Below are positions 8,342 through 16,673 of a stretch of DNA of 64,000 nucleotides, one piece after another (the stretch's first letter is position 1; every line of letters starts with the position of its first letter). A program made the translations under genes and the position numbers. Source of the DNA: a virus; the IMG/VR virus record IMGVR_UViG_3300032251_000002, positions 33,609-97,608 of that record; one strand, written 5' to 3'. Below the pieces are notes generated by a model, which searched no databases, was not told the DNA's origin, and worked only from the letters and a program-made list of their open reading frames with translations.

Positions 8342-9052
8342 ATGTTATTTAAATCTTTAAGTGAAGCTCAATCTGTTGCAGTTAGCTTAGTTAAAGAAGA
8401 ACTTAATAGGATTCATAAAAGATACAATTTGTATGATAAAGAACACCTTGTAATGTCACTAGAACATTCTACATTTGAAATTATGTTAAGTAATTTTAAA
8501 GAATTACAAGATATTTTTAAACATAATGTACTTGAAATAAATAATGGGTATACTTTTGAACATAGTGTTAAAGTGGCTACTATGGCTGTATTTGTTGCAA
8601 TATTTATGGGATTAACTAAAGATGAAATAGATGGTATATGCAAGGGATGTCTTTTACATGATTATGGTAAAATGTTCTTAGATTATGAAGTAATTCATAA
8701 AAATACAACATTAAATGAAAATGATATATTACATCTTAGGAAACATTGTATGATGGGTTTTAATTATTTTATAAATAATCCAGATATACCAATAGTCAGT
8801 AAGCAAATAATACTTAATCATCATGAAAATCTAGATGGTACAGGGTATCCAAGAGGACTTACAATTAAATCATTAAATTTTTCAACTCAATTATGTTCTT
8901 TATGTGATGTATATGATGCATTGGCATCTGATAGACCCTACAGAAGTGCTGTACCAAGTTCAAGTGCAGTCACTATGATGAAAAAAGAAATAGGTGTTAA
9001 GTTTGATAAGTCAATGTTCTTAATTATAATGAGAATATTATGTTTAGACTAA
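8342..9052 (+). CDS. HD-GYP cyclic dinucleotide phosphodiesterase
   Basis: 236 residues. All hallmark residues of HD-GYP enzymes are visible: His74 (TFEHS), LLHDYGK with HD at 106-107, His135 (LRKHC), HHENLDGTGYP at 160-170, and CDVYDALASDRPYR at 188-201. Family role: hydrolyses cyclic di-GMP to pGpG or GMP (some members act on cGAMP). No membrane segment or receiver domain; the first 70 residues are a helical region of unknown role. A single plus-strand gene with GAAAGGAG and a terminator of its own. With the GGDEF protein at 50058-50726 it gives the phage both arms of cyclic dinucleotide control. Confidence 0.88.
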   Translation: MLFKSLSEAQSVAVSLVKEELNRIHKRYNLYDKEHLVMSLEHSTFEIMLSNFKELQDIFKHNVLEINNGYTFEHSVKVATMAVFVAIFMGLTKDEIDGICKGCLLHDYGKMFLDYEVIHKNTTLNENDILHLRKHCMMGFNYFINNPDIPIVSKQIILNHHENLDGTGYPRGLTIKSLNFSTQLCSLCDVYDALASDRPYRSAVPSSSAVTMMKKEIGVKFDKSMFLIIMRILCLD

Positions 9053-9060
9053 ATAAAAAA

Positions 9061-9087
9061 GAGTATAATACATTATGTATTATACTC
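9061..9087. terminator. Bidirectional terminator after HD-GYP gene
   Basis: 13-bp perfect stem GAGTATAATACAT / ATGTATTATACTC with a single-base centre, preceded by an A-run and followed by T-rich DNA, between convergent genes. Confidence 0.85.
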
Positions 9088-9094
9088 ATATTTA

Positions 9095-9301
9095 TTACAT
9101 CTTAGTTAAAAAATAAAATCCATTGATTAAAAGTGCTAACAAAGTTATTGACAATGTAGCCTTAATGTATAATCTGTGAATTCGTTCATTTGTTCCTCTT
9201 CGGAATCTAATCTTTGCATCAGTTCTATACATCATTATAGCCTGTATAATCCATAAGAATATTACTATGAAGTTAAAGTACTCCATTATAAATTTTAGCA
9301 T
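9095..9301 (-). CDS. Small two-helix membrane protein
   Basis: 68 residues with two membrane segments (roughly residues 7-25 and 48-66) joined by a basic loop (RTDAKIRFRRGTNERIHR). ATG behind AAGGTGG. Small phage proteins of this form include holin-like and superinfection proteins; there is no evidence to choose. Its upstream region holds the paired palindromes at 9368-9414. Confidence 0.5.
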   Translation of the reverse strand: MLKFIMEYFNFIVIFLWIIQAIMMYRTDAKIRFRRGTNERIHRLYIKATLSITLLALLINGFYFLTKM

Positions 9302-9367
9302 AAATATACCACCTTAGTCTTTTAGAACCCCCTTGAGTTTACGCTCACAATAAATCTCCTATATATA

Positions 9368-9414
9368 ATCAATATATTGTAGACCTAGTTATGGTCTCAC
9401 ATCAATATATTGTA
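9368..9414. repeat. Paired palindromic 14-mers flanking a small inverted repeat
   Basis: ATCAATATATTGTA occurs at 9368-9381 and 9401-9414 (33 bases apart, about three helical turns). Each copy contains the perfect palindrome CAATATATTG. Between them AGACC (9381-9385) and GGTCT (9393-9397) form another small inverted repeat. The arrangement looks like a pair of operator or assembly sites on one DNA face, upstream of the gene at 9095-9301. Confidence 0.5.
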
Positions 9415-9452
9415 ATGTCAAAAAAATATCTATAATAAATAGTTCGTTAAAA

Positions 9453-9491
9453 TGATAGACTAAGATAGTATAATTCCACCTTAGTCTATCA
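9453..9491 (-). terminator. Stem-loop after the gene at 9495-10427
   Basis: TGATAGACTAAG and CTTAGTCTATCA form a 12-bp stem with a 15-base loop directly after the minus-strand stop; only a weak T-rich stretch follows (ATTTTAACG). The large loop makes it a poorer terminator than the others. Confidence 0.45.
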
Positions 9492-9494
9492 ATG

Positions 9495-10427
9495 TTATAA
9501 TACTGTTACACGCTCTAAAAAGCTATTGATATCTAATATTAAAGTATTTTTACTACCATTTAAATATTCAAAAACTATATAGTTACAAGTATTGAAATAA
9601 TGTTCTTCCTCAGCATCTCTTGCTATACATTTATCAAATTGTCTTTGGTCATCAGCGTAATTATTATTTAAATCTATAATTGATTTAACACTTATTTCAC
9701 CATGAGGTATATTGCAATTAGTTCTACCATTTTTGAAACTAGTTGGATAAATGTTAAATTCAAAATGAACTTGAACGTCTGATGCGTCATCTAATGGTCT
9801 TAACTCTGCTACACCAGCAAATAGATTTATATTCATAGCTTGATTCTCAAACTTACTGTCAATATACTCAAACTCAACATATGGAGAATTTTGATAGTAT
9901 TCTTTATCTACATCATTTTTACATGCATTAACATCAACATATCGTTCTTCCATTGCTATTACAGAGTCATTTTTTGTAGTTATAGCTTTAACTCTAACTA
10001 AACCTTTTGGTAAATCTATTGCATGATTATGCACTTTATGTGAATTAATCCAGTATATTCTCTCTTCTTGAACTATAGCATAAGTTTCGTCAATTTCATC
10101 TGGAACTTCTTCAATAGTGTTTAATTCTTCTTCTACTGCAAAATCATCATCTTCAAAATCATCTAATGGATAACCATTAAATTCATCAACAGATTCTACA
10201 ACTTCTATATCAACATACTCAGCTTTAACCTTTACATTAATACATTCATCTTTATTATGTTGATTTAAAGACAACATACAGAAAGATTCAATTTCAGTAT
10301 CATATATAAAAGCATAACCTTCTTCATATGCCTTCATTATAGTTAATCCATCTAAATCAGTAACATTCTTAATATGACTTTTTTTAACTCTATACTGTTT
10401 ACCCTCTTCGTTTAATTTAACTGCCAT
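9495..10427 (-). CDS. Unknown acidic protein with internal repeats
   Basis: 310 residues, strongly acidic in the middle (DDFEDDDFAVEEE). Two segments of about 60 residues look alike: one from HKVHNHAIDLPKGLVRVKAI ending in YVEFEYI, the other from GRTNCNIPHGEISVKSI ending in YIVFEYL. This suggests a duplicated beta-rich domain. No family recognised, no membrane segment. ATG behind AGGAGG. Confidence 0.6.
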   Translation of the reverse strand: MAVKLNEEGKQYRVKKSHIKNVTDLDGLTIMKAYEEGYAFIYDTEIESFCMLSLNQHNKDECINVKVKAEYVDIEVVESVDEFNGYPLDDFEDDDFAVEEELNTIEEVPDEIDETYAIVQEERIYWINSHKVHNHAIDLPKGLVRVKAITTKNDSVIAMEERYVDVNACKNDVDKEYYQNSPYVEFEYIDSKFENQAMNINLFAGVAELRPLDDASDVQVHFEFNIYPTSFKNGRTNCNIPHGEISVKSIIDLNNNYADDQRQFDKCIARDAEEEHYFNTCNYIVFEYLNGSKNTLILDINSFLERVTVL

Positions 10428-10456
10428 AATTAATCCTCCTTAATTACATATTAAAT

Positions 10457-10486
10457 AAGGGATATCTAAATTAATAGATATCCCTT
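10457..10486 (-). terminator. Intrinsic terminator after DNA ligase
   Basis: 12-bp stem AAGGGATATCTA / TAGATATCCCTT around AATTAA (UUAAUU on the minus transcript). Confidence 0.8.
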
Positions 10487-10490
10487 GATA

Positions 10491-12527
10491 TTATTTATTG
10501 AGTAATAAACTCTTTAAGAAACTCTCATTAATGATTGGAATTCCTAAATCTTTTGCATCTTTATTCTTACCTGTATTACTTTCGATATCATTATTAATAA
10601 GATAATTAGTATTCTTACTTACCTTACCACTAACTTTATGACCAAGTAACTCTAACTCTTTCTTAAGTTCTGTACGGTTTTTCCACTGATTTACTGAACC
10701 TGTGATTACAAACTTATACTTAGGAGTGTTGCCATTTTTAGCAATAGCTTCTTTAAATATACATAAGTTGTTTTCAACATGATTATAAACATCAATGAAA
10801 TCATCTTGGAACTTTCTCATACCTTTAATAAACTTATTAATTCTGATGTCGGAGAATCCTTCAGTGTGTAATAATGTTTCATAGAATTCTTCACCTTCAT
10901 AGAAAAATAAATCTTCATCATAATCAGCAAATAGTTCTTCAATTGTCCAAATTGTCATAAGGTCTTTTGCTTGAGACAATCCAAAGTCATCAATACCTAG
11001 TCCAGCAAGAATCTCATAATCAAATGGTTGCTTACTTTCAATAGCTTTTTTAATTCCATTAGCAGATACTTTACCCATGCCATCAAGTTTAGCAACTTCA
11101 TTATAATCTAACTCATAAAGGTCAGATATACGGTGTAGCATATCAGCATTATAAAGTTTCTTAAGAGTGCTTGAACCTACACCTTTGATATCAAGTTTTA
11201 CTAAATATCTTTCAACTCTACCTACAATTTTACCATCACATTCTTCATTATAACAATAAGCAAAGACTTCTGTATCATTTAAGAATATTGGTTTCTTACA
11301 TATAGGACATAGTTGTATAAATTCGAATGGCTCAATCAAATCATTCTCTGGAACATCAAGTTTTTCAACATATGATAAAGTATCATTACGATATTGAACT
11401 AATACTTTACTGCCAATTCCCAGACCTAATTTTTCAAATCTCTCATAGTTAGCTAGGGATACAGTTGTCTGTTCAGCACCATTAAACACAACTGGCTCAA
11501 ACACAACTTTAGGAGTAATTCTACTTGTCTTACCATAATCAAATACAAAGTCAACTACAGTTGATTCTTTTTCCATATAAGGGAACTTTAAAGCAACTGC
11601 CCACTTAGGTTTAGAGTTTGTAATTCCTAATTTACGATACTTAGGGTCAAGTAATTCAATTACCAAGCCATCAATCATAAATGGTAAATCAAATCTTTCA
11701 GTTGAAAGAGTATCATAGATGTCTTCAATTTGTGTTGTAATAGTGTCTAAGTCACCCTCAAGTATTTCAAGATTATCATTAAACTTAATAGAATTTAAAG
11801 AACCAACCTTACCACTAAATTCTCTTTCAATGAATAAATATTCATCCATTTTATCTACTTCTTCATCAATGAAACTCATACCTAATGGAACTAGAGTAAG
11901 ATATTCTACATATTCATGTGCATTATCTCTATCAAGTAATCCAGCTACTAAACTTCTTGGATTAGCATATGTAGACAATCCTGGCTCTTCTTGTATCAAA
12001 TCAAAGTTTTCATAAGTAGTCATAACTTCATATTTAATTCCTACATGAGATTCATCTAAGATAGTCATATCTTTAAATACATGGTATAAATCTTTACCTT
12101 TACCATTTCTACCTCTTGTTAATGCAGTTACGACCTTACCTTTATTGTACTCAATAACTACACTGTTACCATCATACTTATAAGATAATCCTACATCAAA
12201 CGGACCAAAGTCATTACCTGTAGTTCTATAAAACCATTCCTTAAGTTCAACAATAGTATTTACTTTAGAAAGTGACCCAACAAGGTGTCCAAAAGAATGT
12301 TTAACATTTACTGTACCTTTACCCTCTTTAGGTTCTGCTCCAATAGGTAATGGACCAACTTCACTTTCATATCTATCTCTTAATGCATCATATATGTCAT
12401 CTGACATAGATTTCTTTTCTTCATTGTAATAAGTTTTAGCTGCTTTTTCTAACATCATCTTAACTAAGGACTGCTGTTTAGCATCCCATTTAGGTAAATC
12501 TAAGTAATCTGAAGTTCTTAATCCCAC
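10491..12527 (-). CDS. ligA: NAD-dependent DNA ligase
   Basis: 678 residues, the usual LigA length. Domains in order: NMN-binding Ia domain with YYNEEKKSMSDDIYDALR (residues 33-50); adenylation domain with the lysine in SYKYDGNSVV (Lys117) and TRGRNGKGK; OB-fold part with FPYMEKESTVVDF; four-Cys zinc finger (CPICKK and CYNEECDG); helix-hairpin-helix region (LDIKGVGSSTLKKLY); C-terminal BRCT domain (KYKFVITGSV). It seals nicks using NAD. The start is GTG behind AGGAGG. All domains are present, so it should be functional. Its NAD use connects it with the phage NMN adenylyltransferase at 45849-46436. Confidence 0.95.
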   Translation of the reverse strand: MGLRTSDYLDLPKWDAKQQSLVKMMLEKAAKTYYNEEKKSMSDDIYDALRDRYESEVGPLPIGAEPKEGKGTVNVKHSFGHLVGSLSKVNTIVELKEWFYRTTGNDFGPFDVGLSYKYDGNSVVIEYNKGKVVTALTRGRNGKGKDLYHVFKDMTILDESHVGIKYEVMTTYENFDLIQEEPGLSTYANPRSLVAGLLDRDNAHEYVEYLTLVPLGMSFIDEEVDKMDEYLFIEREFSGKVGSLNSIKFNDNLEILEGDLDTITTQIEDIYDTLSTERFDLPFMIDGLVIELLDPKYRKLGITNSKPKWAVALKFPYMEKESTVVDFVFDYGKTSRITPKVVFEPVVFNGAEQTTVSLANYERFEKLGLGIGSKVLVQYRNDTLSYVEKLDVPENDLIEPFEFIQLCPICKKPIFLNDTEVFAYCYNEECDGKIVGRVERYLVKLDIKGVGSSTLKKLYNADMLHRISDLYELDYNEVAKLDGMGKVSANGIKKAIESKQPFDYEILAGLGIDDFGLSQAKDLMTIWTIEELFADYDEDLFFYEGEEFYETLLHTEGFSDIRINKFIKGMRKFQDDFIDVYNHVENNLCIFKEAIAKNGNTPKYKFVITGSVNQWKNRTELKKELELLGHKVSGKVSKNTNYLINNDIESNTGKNKDAKDLGIPIINESFLKSLLLNK

Positions 12528-12539
12528 AGTGTTTCCTCC

Positions 12540-13091
12540 TTAGTAATACTCATAATAATCTGGACTCACATAATCTACAAGCCAAACATTGTTAATAGTC
12601 TTATAAAATACTATACCATCATCATGCATTTTTTTAGCATTAATTCTAATTATCTTAGGGTCTCCTCTTCGACTGCCTACAGTTCTAGCAGTTTCTTCAT
12701 CTTTAGATAAATGTACTGCGTGTCTGGTCATTTTTCTAATACCATCATAAGATATAGTTTCCCAAGTTTTTTGAGTAGTTCCATGATATAAATATTTTGG
12801 TGGTATTTCTGGATGCATATTAAATGTAACATCTACTGTAGATATACTATGACCTTGATTAGCTCTAATCATATTACCATCTTTTGAGAATGAATACCTT
12901 GTTTTCTTATCAGTTGCAACTACTTCTTTAAGTTTTTCTAAAGACATTTTATGTTTTGGAGAAAACCTACTTATTCTATCAAGTAATTCTTCAACAAAAC
13001 AATACCCATCCAAGTCTAACTTAAGAGATAGACTTGATGGATTGTGTCTTAGAACATAACTAAGATATCTACTTAGTTTATCATTGTTCAT
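12540..13091 (-). CDS. kptA: RNA 2'-phosphotransferase (Tpt1/KptA family)
   Basis: 183 residues. N-terminal winged-helix part begins LSRYLSYVLRHNP; then TRYSFSKDGNMIRANQGHS, LYHGT, AVHLSKDEETA and NNVWLVDYV, which include the conserved Arg-His-Arg-Arg set of Tpt1 enzymes. Family role: moves a 2'-phosphate from RNA to NAD, giving ADP-ribose 1'',2''-cyclic phosphate; some members ADP-ribosylate nucleic acid ends. The ATG at 13091 was chosen because GAGGGG precedes it and the start overlaps the upstream gene by 11 bases; the longer frame has no similarity. A phage use could be repair of cleaved or 2'-phosphorylated RNA. Confidence 0.88.
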   Translation of the reverse strand: MNNDKLSRYLSYVLRHNPSSLSLKLDLDGYCFVEELLDRISRFSPKHKMSLEKLKEVVATDKKTRYSFSKDGNMIRANQGHSISTVDVTFNMHPEIPPKYLYHGTTQKTWETISYDGIRKMTRHAVHLSKDEETARTVGSRRGDPKIIRINAKKMHDDGIVFYKTINNVWLVDYVSPDYYEYY

Positions 13092-13506
13092 CTCTGTACC
13101 CCTCAAAATTCTTCTTTGCAAATTCTTTGAACTCTTCAAGTGACATGATGTCCATATACTTATGACTAACAACATGACATTTAGCTTTGTAATACTTAAT
13201 GTAATCATTGTTCTCAGTATATCCTTCTCCATCAAATACAAATATATGATGATGATATCCTAAAACACCTCTATCAAACATATGTGCCATTCTTTGAAGT
13301 TCTCTATTTGCTGCATTTTCACCTAACCAACCTATTTCAATAATCATTTGTGGTTTATTAGGGAAAGTTAATCTTAACATTTCATCTCTAGCTTCAGTAA
13401 TACCAAACTGGTCTCTGAACATAGCTTCTGATTCTGGATTCATTTTATAGCTTTTTAAGATTTCAATAACCTTATTTACTGGACTCATTACTGTTTGTTT
13501 ACTCAT
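13081..13506 (-). CDS. Unknown protein upstream of kptA
   Basis: 141 residues, coupled to kptA by overlap. The middle (QMIIEIGWLGENAANREL, then GYHHHIFVFDG) reads like a strand-helix-strand core with acidic and His residues, faintly reminiscent of nuclease folds, but no signature is complete. Position suggests a partner of the 2'-phosphotransferase, as inference. Confidence 0.55.
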   Translation of the reverse strand: MSKQTVMSPVNKVIEILKSYKMNPESEAMFRDQFGITEARDEMLRLTFPNKPQMIIEIGWLGENAANRELQRMAHMFDRGVLGYHHHIFVFDGEGYTENNDYIKYYKAKCHVVSHKYMDIMSLEEFKEFAKKNFEGYRDEQ

Positions 13507-13507
13507 A

Positions 13508-14101
13508 TTATTTACCTCTTTTCGTTATTAAGTTATTAAGACTTATAGCCTTATATAGTTTACCTAAAAATGATTGTTTCTTTTCAATAACTTTAGTTGG
13601 TTTTTCACCGACTAATAATACTTCTTTAGATTCAAAGCTTTTAAAGAATCCATCAAACACATTTTTGTTTTCAGTAAAGTATGTAATTGTTTTGTCAAGG
13701 TTTTCACTGTCAAAAATATTTCCTCTTACAAAATGAATATCACGTTTTAAGAAAGTATCCATATCTTTACTTCTAATGATTGCATAATCATGAGATACTA
13801 CATTAATATCAGTCATTGTAAAATCAAATAAATCTAAAGGATTATTCTTAACTCTATTTTTATGGAAAATTACAACTTGACTAGTATTTTCTCTAAGATA
13901 TCTTAGCATTCCTTTATGAAAAATACCTTCATCCGTAACTATAGAACCATCCCTCATTCTATTTGAAATTATTACATATGTGAAACCTTCTTCCTTCTCA
14001 GCCATATATTTTAAAGTAGTATGCCAATGTGTCAACCTTTGTTTCATAGCTCTAGCTTCAAGAATCCTACCTTCATCAATAAATGCATCATAAATTATCA
14101 T
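13508..14101 (-). CDS. Unknown protein
   Basis: 197 residues, ATG behind GGAGG, one base from the next gene, so same operon as kptA. The N-terminal part is alpha/beta (FTYVIISNRMRDGSIVTDEG) and the C-terminus basic (KAISLNNLITKRGK). No family recognised. Confidence 0.55.
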   Translation of the reverse strand: MIIYDAFIDEGRILEARAMKQRLTHWHTTLKYMAEKEEGFTYVIISNRMRDGSIVTDEGIFHKGMLRYLRENTSQVVIFHKNRVKNNPLDLFDFTMTDINVVSHDYAIIRSKDMDTFLKRDIHFVRGNIFDSENLDKTITYFTENKNVFDGFFKSFESKEVLLVGEKPTKVIEKKQSFLGKLYKAISLNNLITKRGK

Positions 14102-14125
14102 ATCTTTCCTCCCTTGTTAAAAAAT

Positions 14126-14149
14126 ATAGCCTAGAATAATCTAGGCTAT
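14126..14149 (-). terminator. Stem-loop overlapping a stop codon
   Basis: 9-bp stem ATAGCCTAG / CTAGGCTAT with a 6-base loop; a T-run follows on the minus strand. It overlaps the last codons of the gene at 14141-14719. Confidence 0.75.
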
Positions 14150-14719
14150 CTTACTTATAATCCAGAAACCACCATTAATAACTCTCATAGCTCTTATAAG
14201 AGTATCAACTGTTGCTTCTTTTCTTTCAGTAATATTTTCATAATCAATTCCTACAGGTGATAAGATTAAACAATTATTTTGTTCATCTATTCCTTCTATA
14301 AGAACTACATGTCTTGATGGTTTATGTTTAGAATTAACTAAACTGTAATCTAAACTAACAATAATATCTGCATCATTGTTAAGAATTAAATTCTTAACAT
14401 AATTTGCATCATAATCAAATGAGTCTTGAACTGCTTTCCAATCAACATAAGTTTCCTTTAATGGAATTCCTTCTGGTTTAAAGAATTGTTGGTTTAAATC
14501 ATTTACATGACAACCTTGGTCTTCAAACTTTTTAGCAATTTTAACATTAGGATACATTTCTTTATCTTTTTCAGATGTTTGAAATTTAAGAAATTTTGTT
14601 GCTAATCCTAATTGAGAGTAACCTTTATCAAGGTTATGTCTCTTTAGAATCATTAGTATACATGCTGGAACACACATATTTGGGTCTTGATTAACTATAA
14701 TTTTGTATCTTTTCTTCAA
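14141..14719 (-). CDS. C39-like cysteine peptidase domain protein
   Basis: 192 residues. The N-terminal NQDPNMCVPACILMIL matches the Gln and catalytic Cys region of C39-like papain-fold proteins. The C-terminal part PSRHVVLIEGID followed by LILSPVG fits the catalytic His and the Asp/Asn that follows. Family members cut double-Gly leader peptides or other short substrates; some are inactive. No signal peptide or transporter domain. The start is TTG behind AGGAGG. Substrate in the phage is unknown. Confidence 0.65.
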   Translation of the reverse strand: MKKRYKIIVNQDPNMCVPACILMILKRHNLDKGYSQLGLATKFLKFQTSEKDKEMYPNVKIAKKFEDQGCHVNDLNQQFFKPEGIPLKETYVDWKAVQDSFDYDANYVKNLILNNDADIIVSLDYSLVNSKHKPSRHVVLIEGIDEQNNCLILSPVGIDYENITERKEATVDTLIRAMRVINGGFWIISKIA

Positions 14720-14730
14720 ATCAAAACCTC

Positions 14731-15297
14731 CTAAATAAGTGACTTGTCAAATTTTGATTCATCTACATTTTGTACCAATGATGACATATCAATACCCATT
14801 TCAATAAACTTATCAAAAGCTTTTCTTGCTGAATTCTCATTAACTATATGAAATAATACTGCATATTGTTCCTTGATGTCATCAACTAATTCACAATTAA
14901 CTTTAGATAGATTTATTATTATTTCACTTAGTTCAGGATTACTTTCAGCTGTCACACTATAGTTTTCTGATACAAACTTAATAAAGTCAGTTTCATTGTC
15001 TCTCTTGTTATCAATATTTACACCAGTCATACCATATCTATTAAGTATACTTTTAAACTCGTAAGATTCAAGTTTGAAATATCCTTTTTTCAATAGTTTT
15101 TTAACATTTTCCATTGCATGAGTATAATGACTAAAAGCCATTTGAAGTTCTTCAAATGCTTGCACATGGTTCTTTTTAAGGTCAAGTTCAATTAAACCAG
15201 CAACTTCTTGTTGAAATCCAGTGGTTACTTCACCTATACGTTTTTTCTTCTTAGATGTTAAGAATTCTCTTAATGTTTTTTTAGTAATGTTTGCCAT
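14731..15297 (-). CDS. Unknown helical protein
   Basis: 188 residues, ATG behind GGAG, 11 bases before the C39-like gene, so same transcript. The start (KKTLREFLTSKKKKR) is basic, the rest mostly helical with no Cys/His cluster or membrane segment. It could be a substrate or partner of the neighbouring peptidase, but the sequence alone does not show this. Confidence 0.5.
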   Translation of the reverse strand: MANITKKTLREFLTSKKKKRIGEVTTGFQQEVAGLIELDLKKNHVQAFEELQMAFSHYTHAMENVKKLLKKGYFKLESYEFKSILNRYGMTGVNIDNKRDNETDFIKFVSENYSVTAESNPELSEIIINLSKVNCELVDDIKEQYAVLFHIVNENSARKAFDKFIEMGIDMSSLVQNVDESKFDKSLI

Positions 15298-15313
15298 TGG
15301 TTGTTCTCCTTAT

Positions 15314-15517
15314 CTAAAATGATGTCTTAAGTTGTGAAAACTTATTACATGGAATTAAACAATCTTTTCCAATTGTTATAACTACTTCAGATAATCTATC
15401 CTTAATCAATTCAATTACTTCATTGTTTAATGCAAGATAGTCATCTTTAAATTTACATACGCTTTCCTTATTACAATTATCACACACTCTTAATCTACTT
15501 TCTGGACTTCTAGCCAT
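15314..15517 (-). CDS. Small Cys-rich protein
   Basis: 67 residues with CDNCNKESVC near the start and CLIPC near the end, five Cys in all, so a small zinc- or cluster-binding domain is possible. ATG behind AAGGAGG. First gene after the promoter element at 15539-15553. Confidence 0.5.
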   Translation of the reverse strand: MARSPESRLRVCDNCNKESVCKFKDDYLALNNEVIELIKDRLSEVVITIGKDCLIPCNKFSQLKTSF

Positions 15518-15538
15518 TGTAATTCCTCCTTATCCTAG

Positions 15539-15553
15539 CTATAATATATACTT
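15539..15553 (-). promoter_or_regulatory. Recurring AT-rich promoter element
   Basis: Minus strand reads AAGTATATATTATAG, about 22 bases before the start of the gene at 15314-15517 and touching the stop of the gene upstream. The same 15-mer precedes the RNAP beta C-half (21811-21825). Confidence 0.55.
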
Positions 15554-16664
15554 AAAATTTATCTTTACCATAGATGAAACCACATGTAGACAATATAATA
15601 TTCAAAAGAAGTATTACAGTATAAGCTACACCAGATGGGTCTAATTGAATGTATTCAAAATCAGCCATTTCTTTTCTATCAAACTTATCTATTATATAAG
15701 CTTCAGTTTCATCTAAAATGTTATAAAACATTTCAGTAGTTCCATAATTATTAATCATGTTTCTTACTTCAATTTTTAAAGCTTCATCTTCTGCCCATGA
15801 GAATACATGAGTCCATTCAATATCAGTTCCTTTAGAACCTATTACAATAATAAAATCATTCTTATTACCATTTTCCCATTTCTCTTGAAGTGCATATGCT
15901 TCTTGAATTGGAACATTTCCAACGTTAACAACTATAACATTAATTTCTTTCCATGACTTCTTCTTACCAGTTTCTTCATCAGTTATCATGGTGTTAAGAT
16001 TAGAATTCATCTCATTTAAATTTTCCAAAGTTTTATCAAATTCTGGAAATGCACCTAGTAGTCTCATTACCATAAAATTTTTCACATCATTAGGATACTC
16101 TGGTAAATGTTTGTAATCCTTGATATCTATCTCTTCATATTTATATATTGAACTTGAGACTTTTAGATAATTATCGTACTTGTGTAAACTTGATGTTGGT
16201 TGACCTATTTCCCACCATTGATATAACTCACTAGCTTTATTAGGATAACTATCTTTAAATCTAGTTCCATCAGGTGCTTTAGTCACATATTGTTTACCAC
16301 CATCAGATGTTTTAATCCAGTTCTTAGCTGAATGATGTTTCCATTTTCCTGGGATGGTTTCTATATACGTTTCGGTTTTTGTTTTACCATTTACAGTTTT
16401 AGTTCTTGTTTTAGTTACAGTTTTAGGTGGAATCCATTCATCCCATTCCTCTTTATGACCTACTTCAGTTATTCTACCTGACCATATTTCAGTATCAGTT
16501 ATTCTTGCTTTAATATCTATCTTTATTACAATAAAGTTAATTGCAATTAAAATAAAAACTCCCAGTACTATAAAGTGTACTGGGATTTCTATATTTAATT
16601 TAACTTTAATTATAATAAATATTATAGCAAGTAAAATTGGTAATCCTACTGTTACAATATTCAT
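15552..16664 (-). CDS. Membrane protein paired with LemA
   Basis: 370 residues. Two membrane segments near the N-terminus (roughly 5-23 and 30-48), one near the C-terminus (GVAYTVILLLNIILSTCGF). Between them is a charged domain with a striking Thr/Lys stretch (PPKTVTKTRTKTVNGKTKTE) and a later alpha/beta part (INVIVVNVGNVP, DFIIVIGSKGTDIEW). No family name is certain. It sits 9 bases from a LemA-like gene; in bacteria and some large phages LemA pairs with such membrane proteins (often TPM-domain proteins), so a membrane complex is inferred. Confidence 0.6.
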   Translation of the reverse strand: MNIVTVGLPILLAIIFIIIKVKLNIEIPVHFIVLGVFILIAINFIVIKIDIKARITDTEIWSGRITEVGHKEEWDEWIPPKTVTKTRTKTVNGKTKTETYIETIPGKWKHHSAKNWIKTSDGGKQYVTKAPDGTRFKDSYPNKASELYQWWEIGQPTSSLHKYDNYLKVSSSIYKYEEIDIKDYKHLPEYPNDVKNFMVMRLLGAFPEFDKTLENLNEMNSNLNTMITDEETGKKKSWKEINVIVVNVGNVPIQEAYALQEKWENGNKNDFIIVIGSKGTDIEWTHVFSWAEDEALKIEVRNMINNYGTTEMFYNILDETEAYIIDKFDRKEMADFEYIQLDPSGVAYTVILLLNIILSTCGFIYGKDKF

Positions 16665-16673
16665 AATAACCTC

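Noticed and set aside
11719-12015. Plus-strand ORF inside the ligase gene
   Set aside because: Shadow of the conserved ligase sequence with low-complexity Ser-rich translation.
13092-13241. Longer start for the KptA gene
   Set aside because: The extra 50 residues overlap the upstream gene and match nothing; a good ribosome site precedes the ATG at 13091 and the Tpt1 fold starts there.
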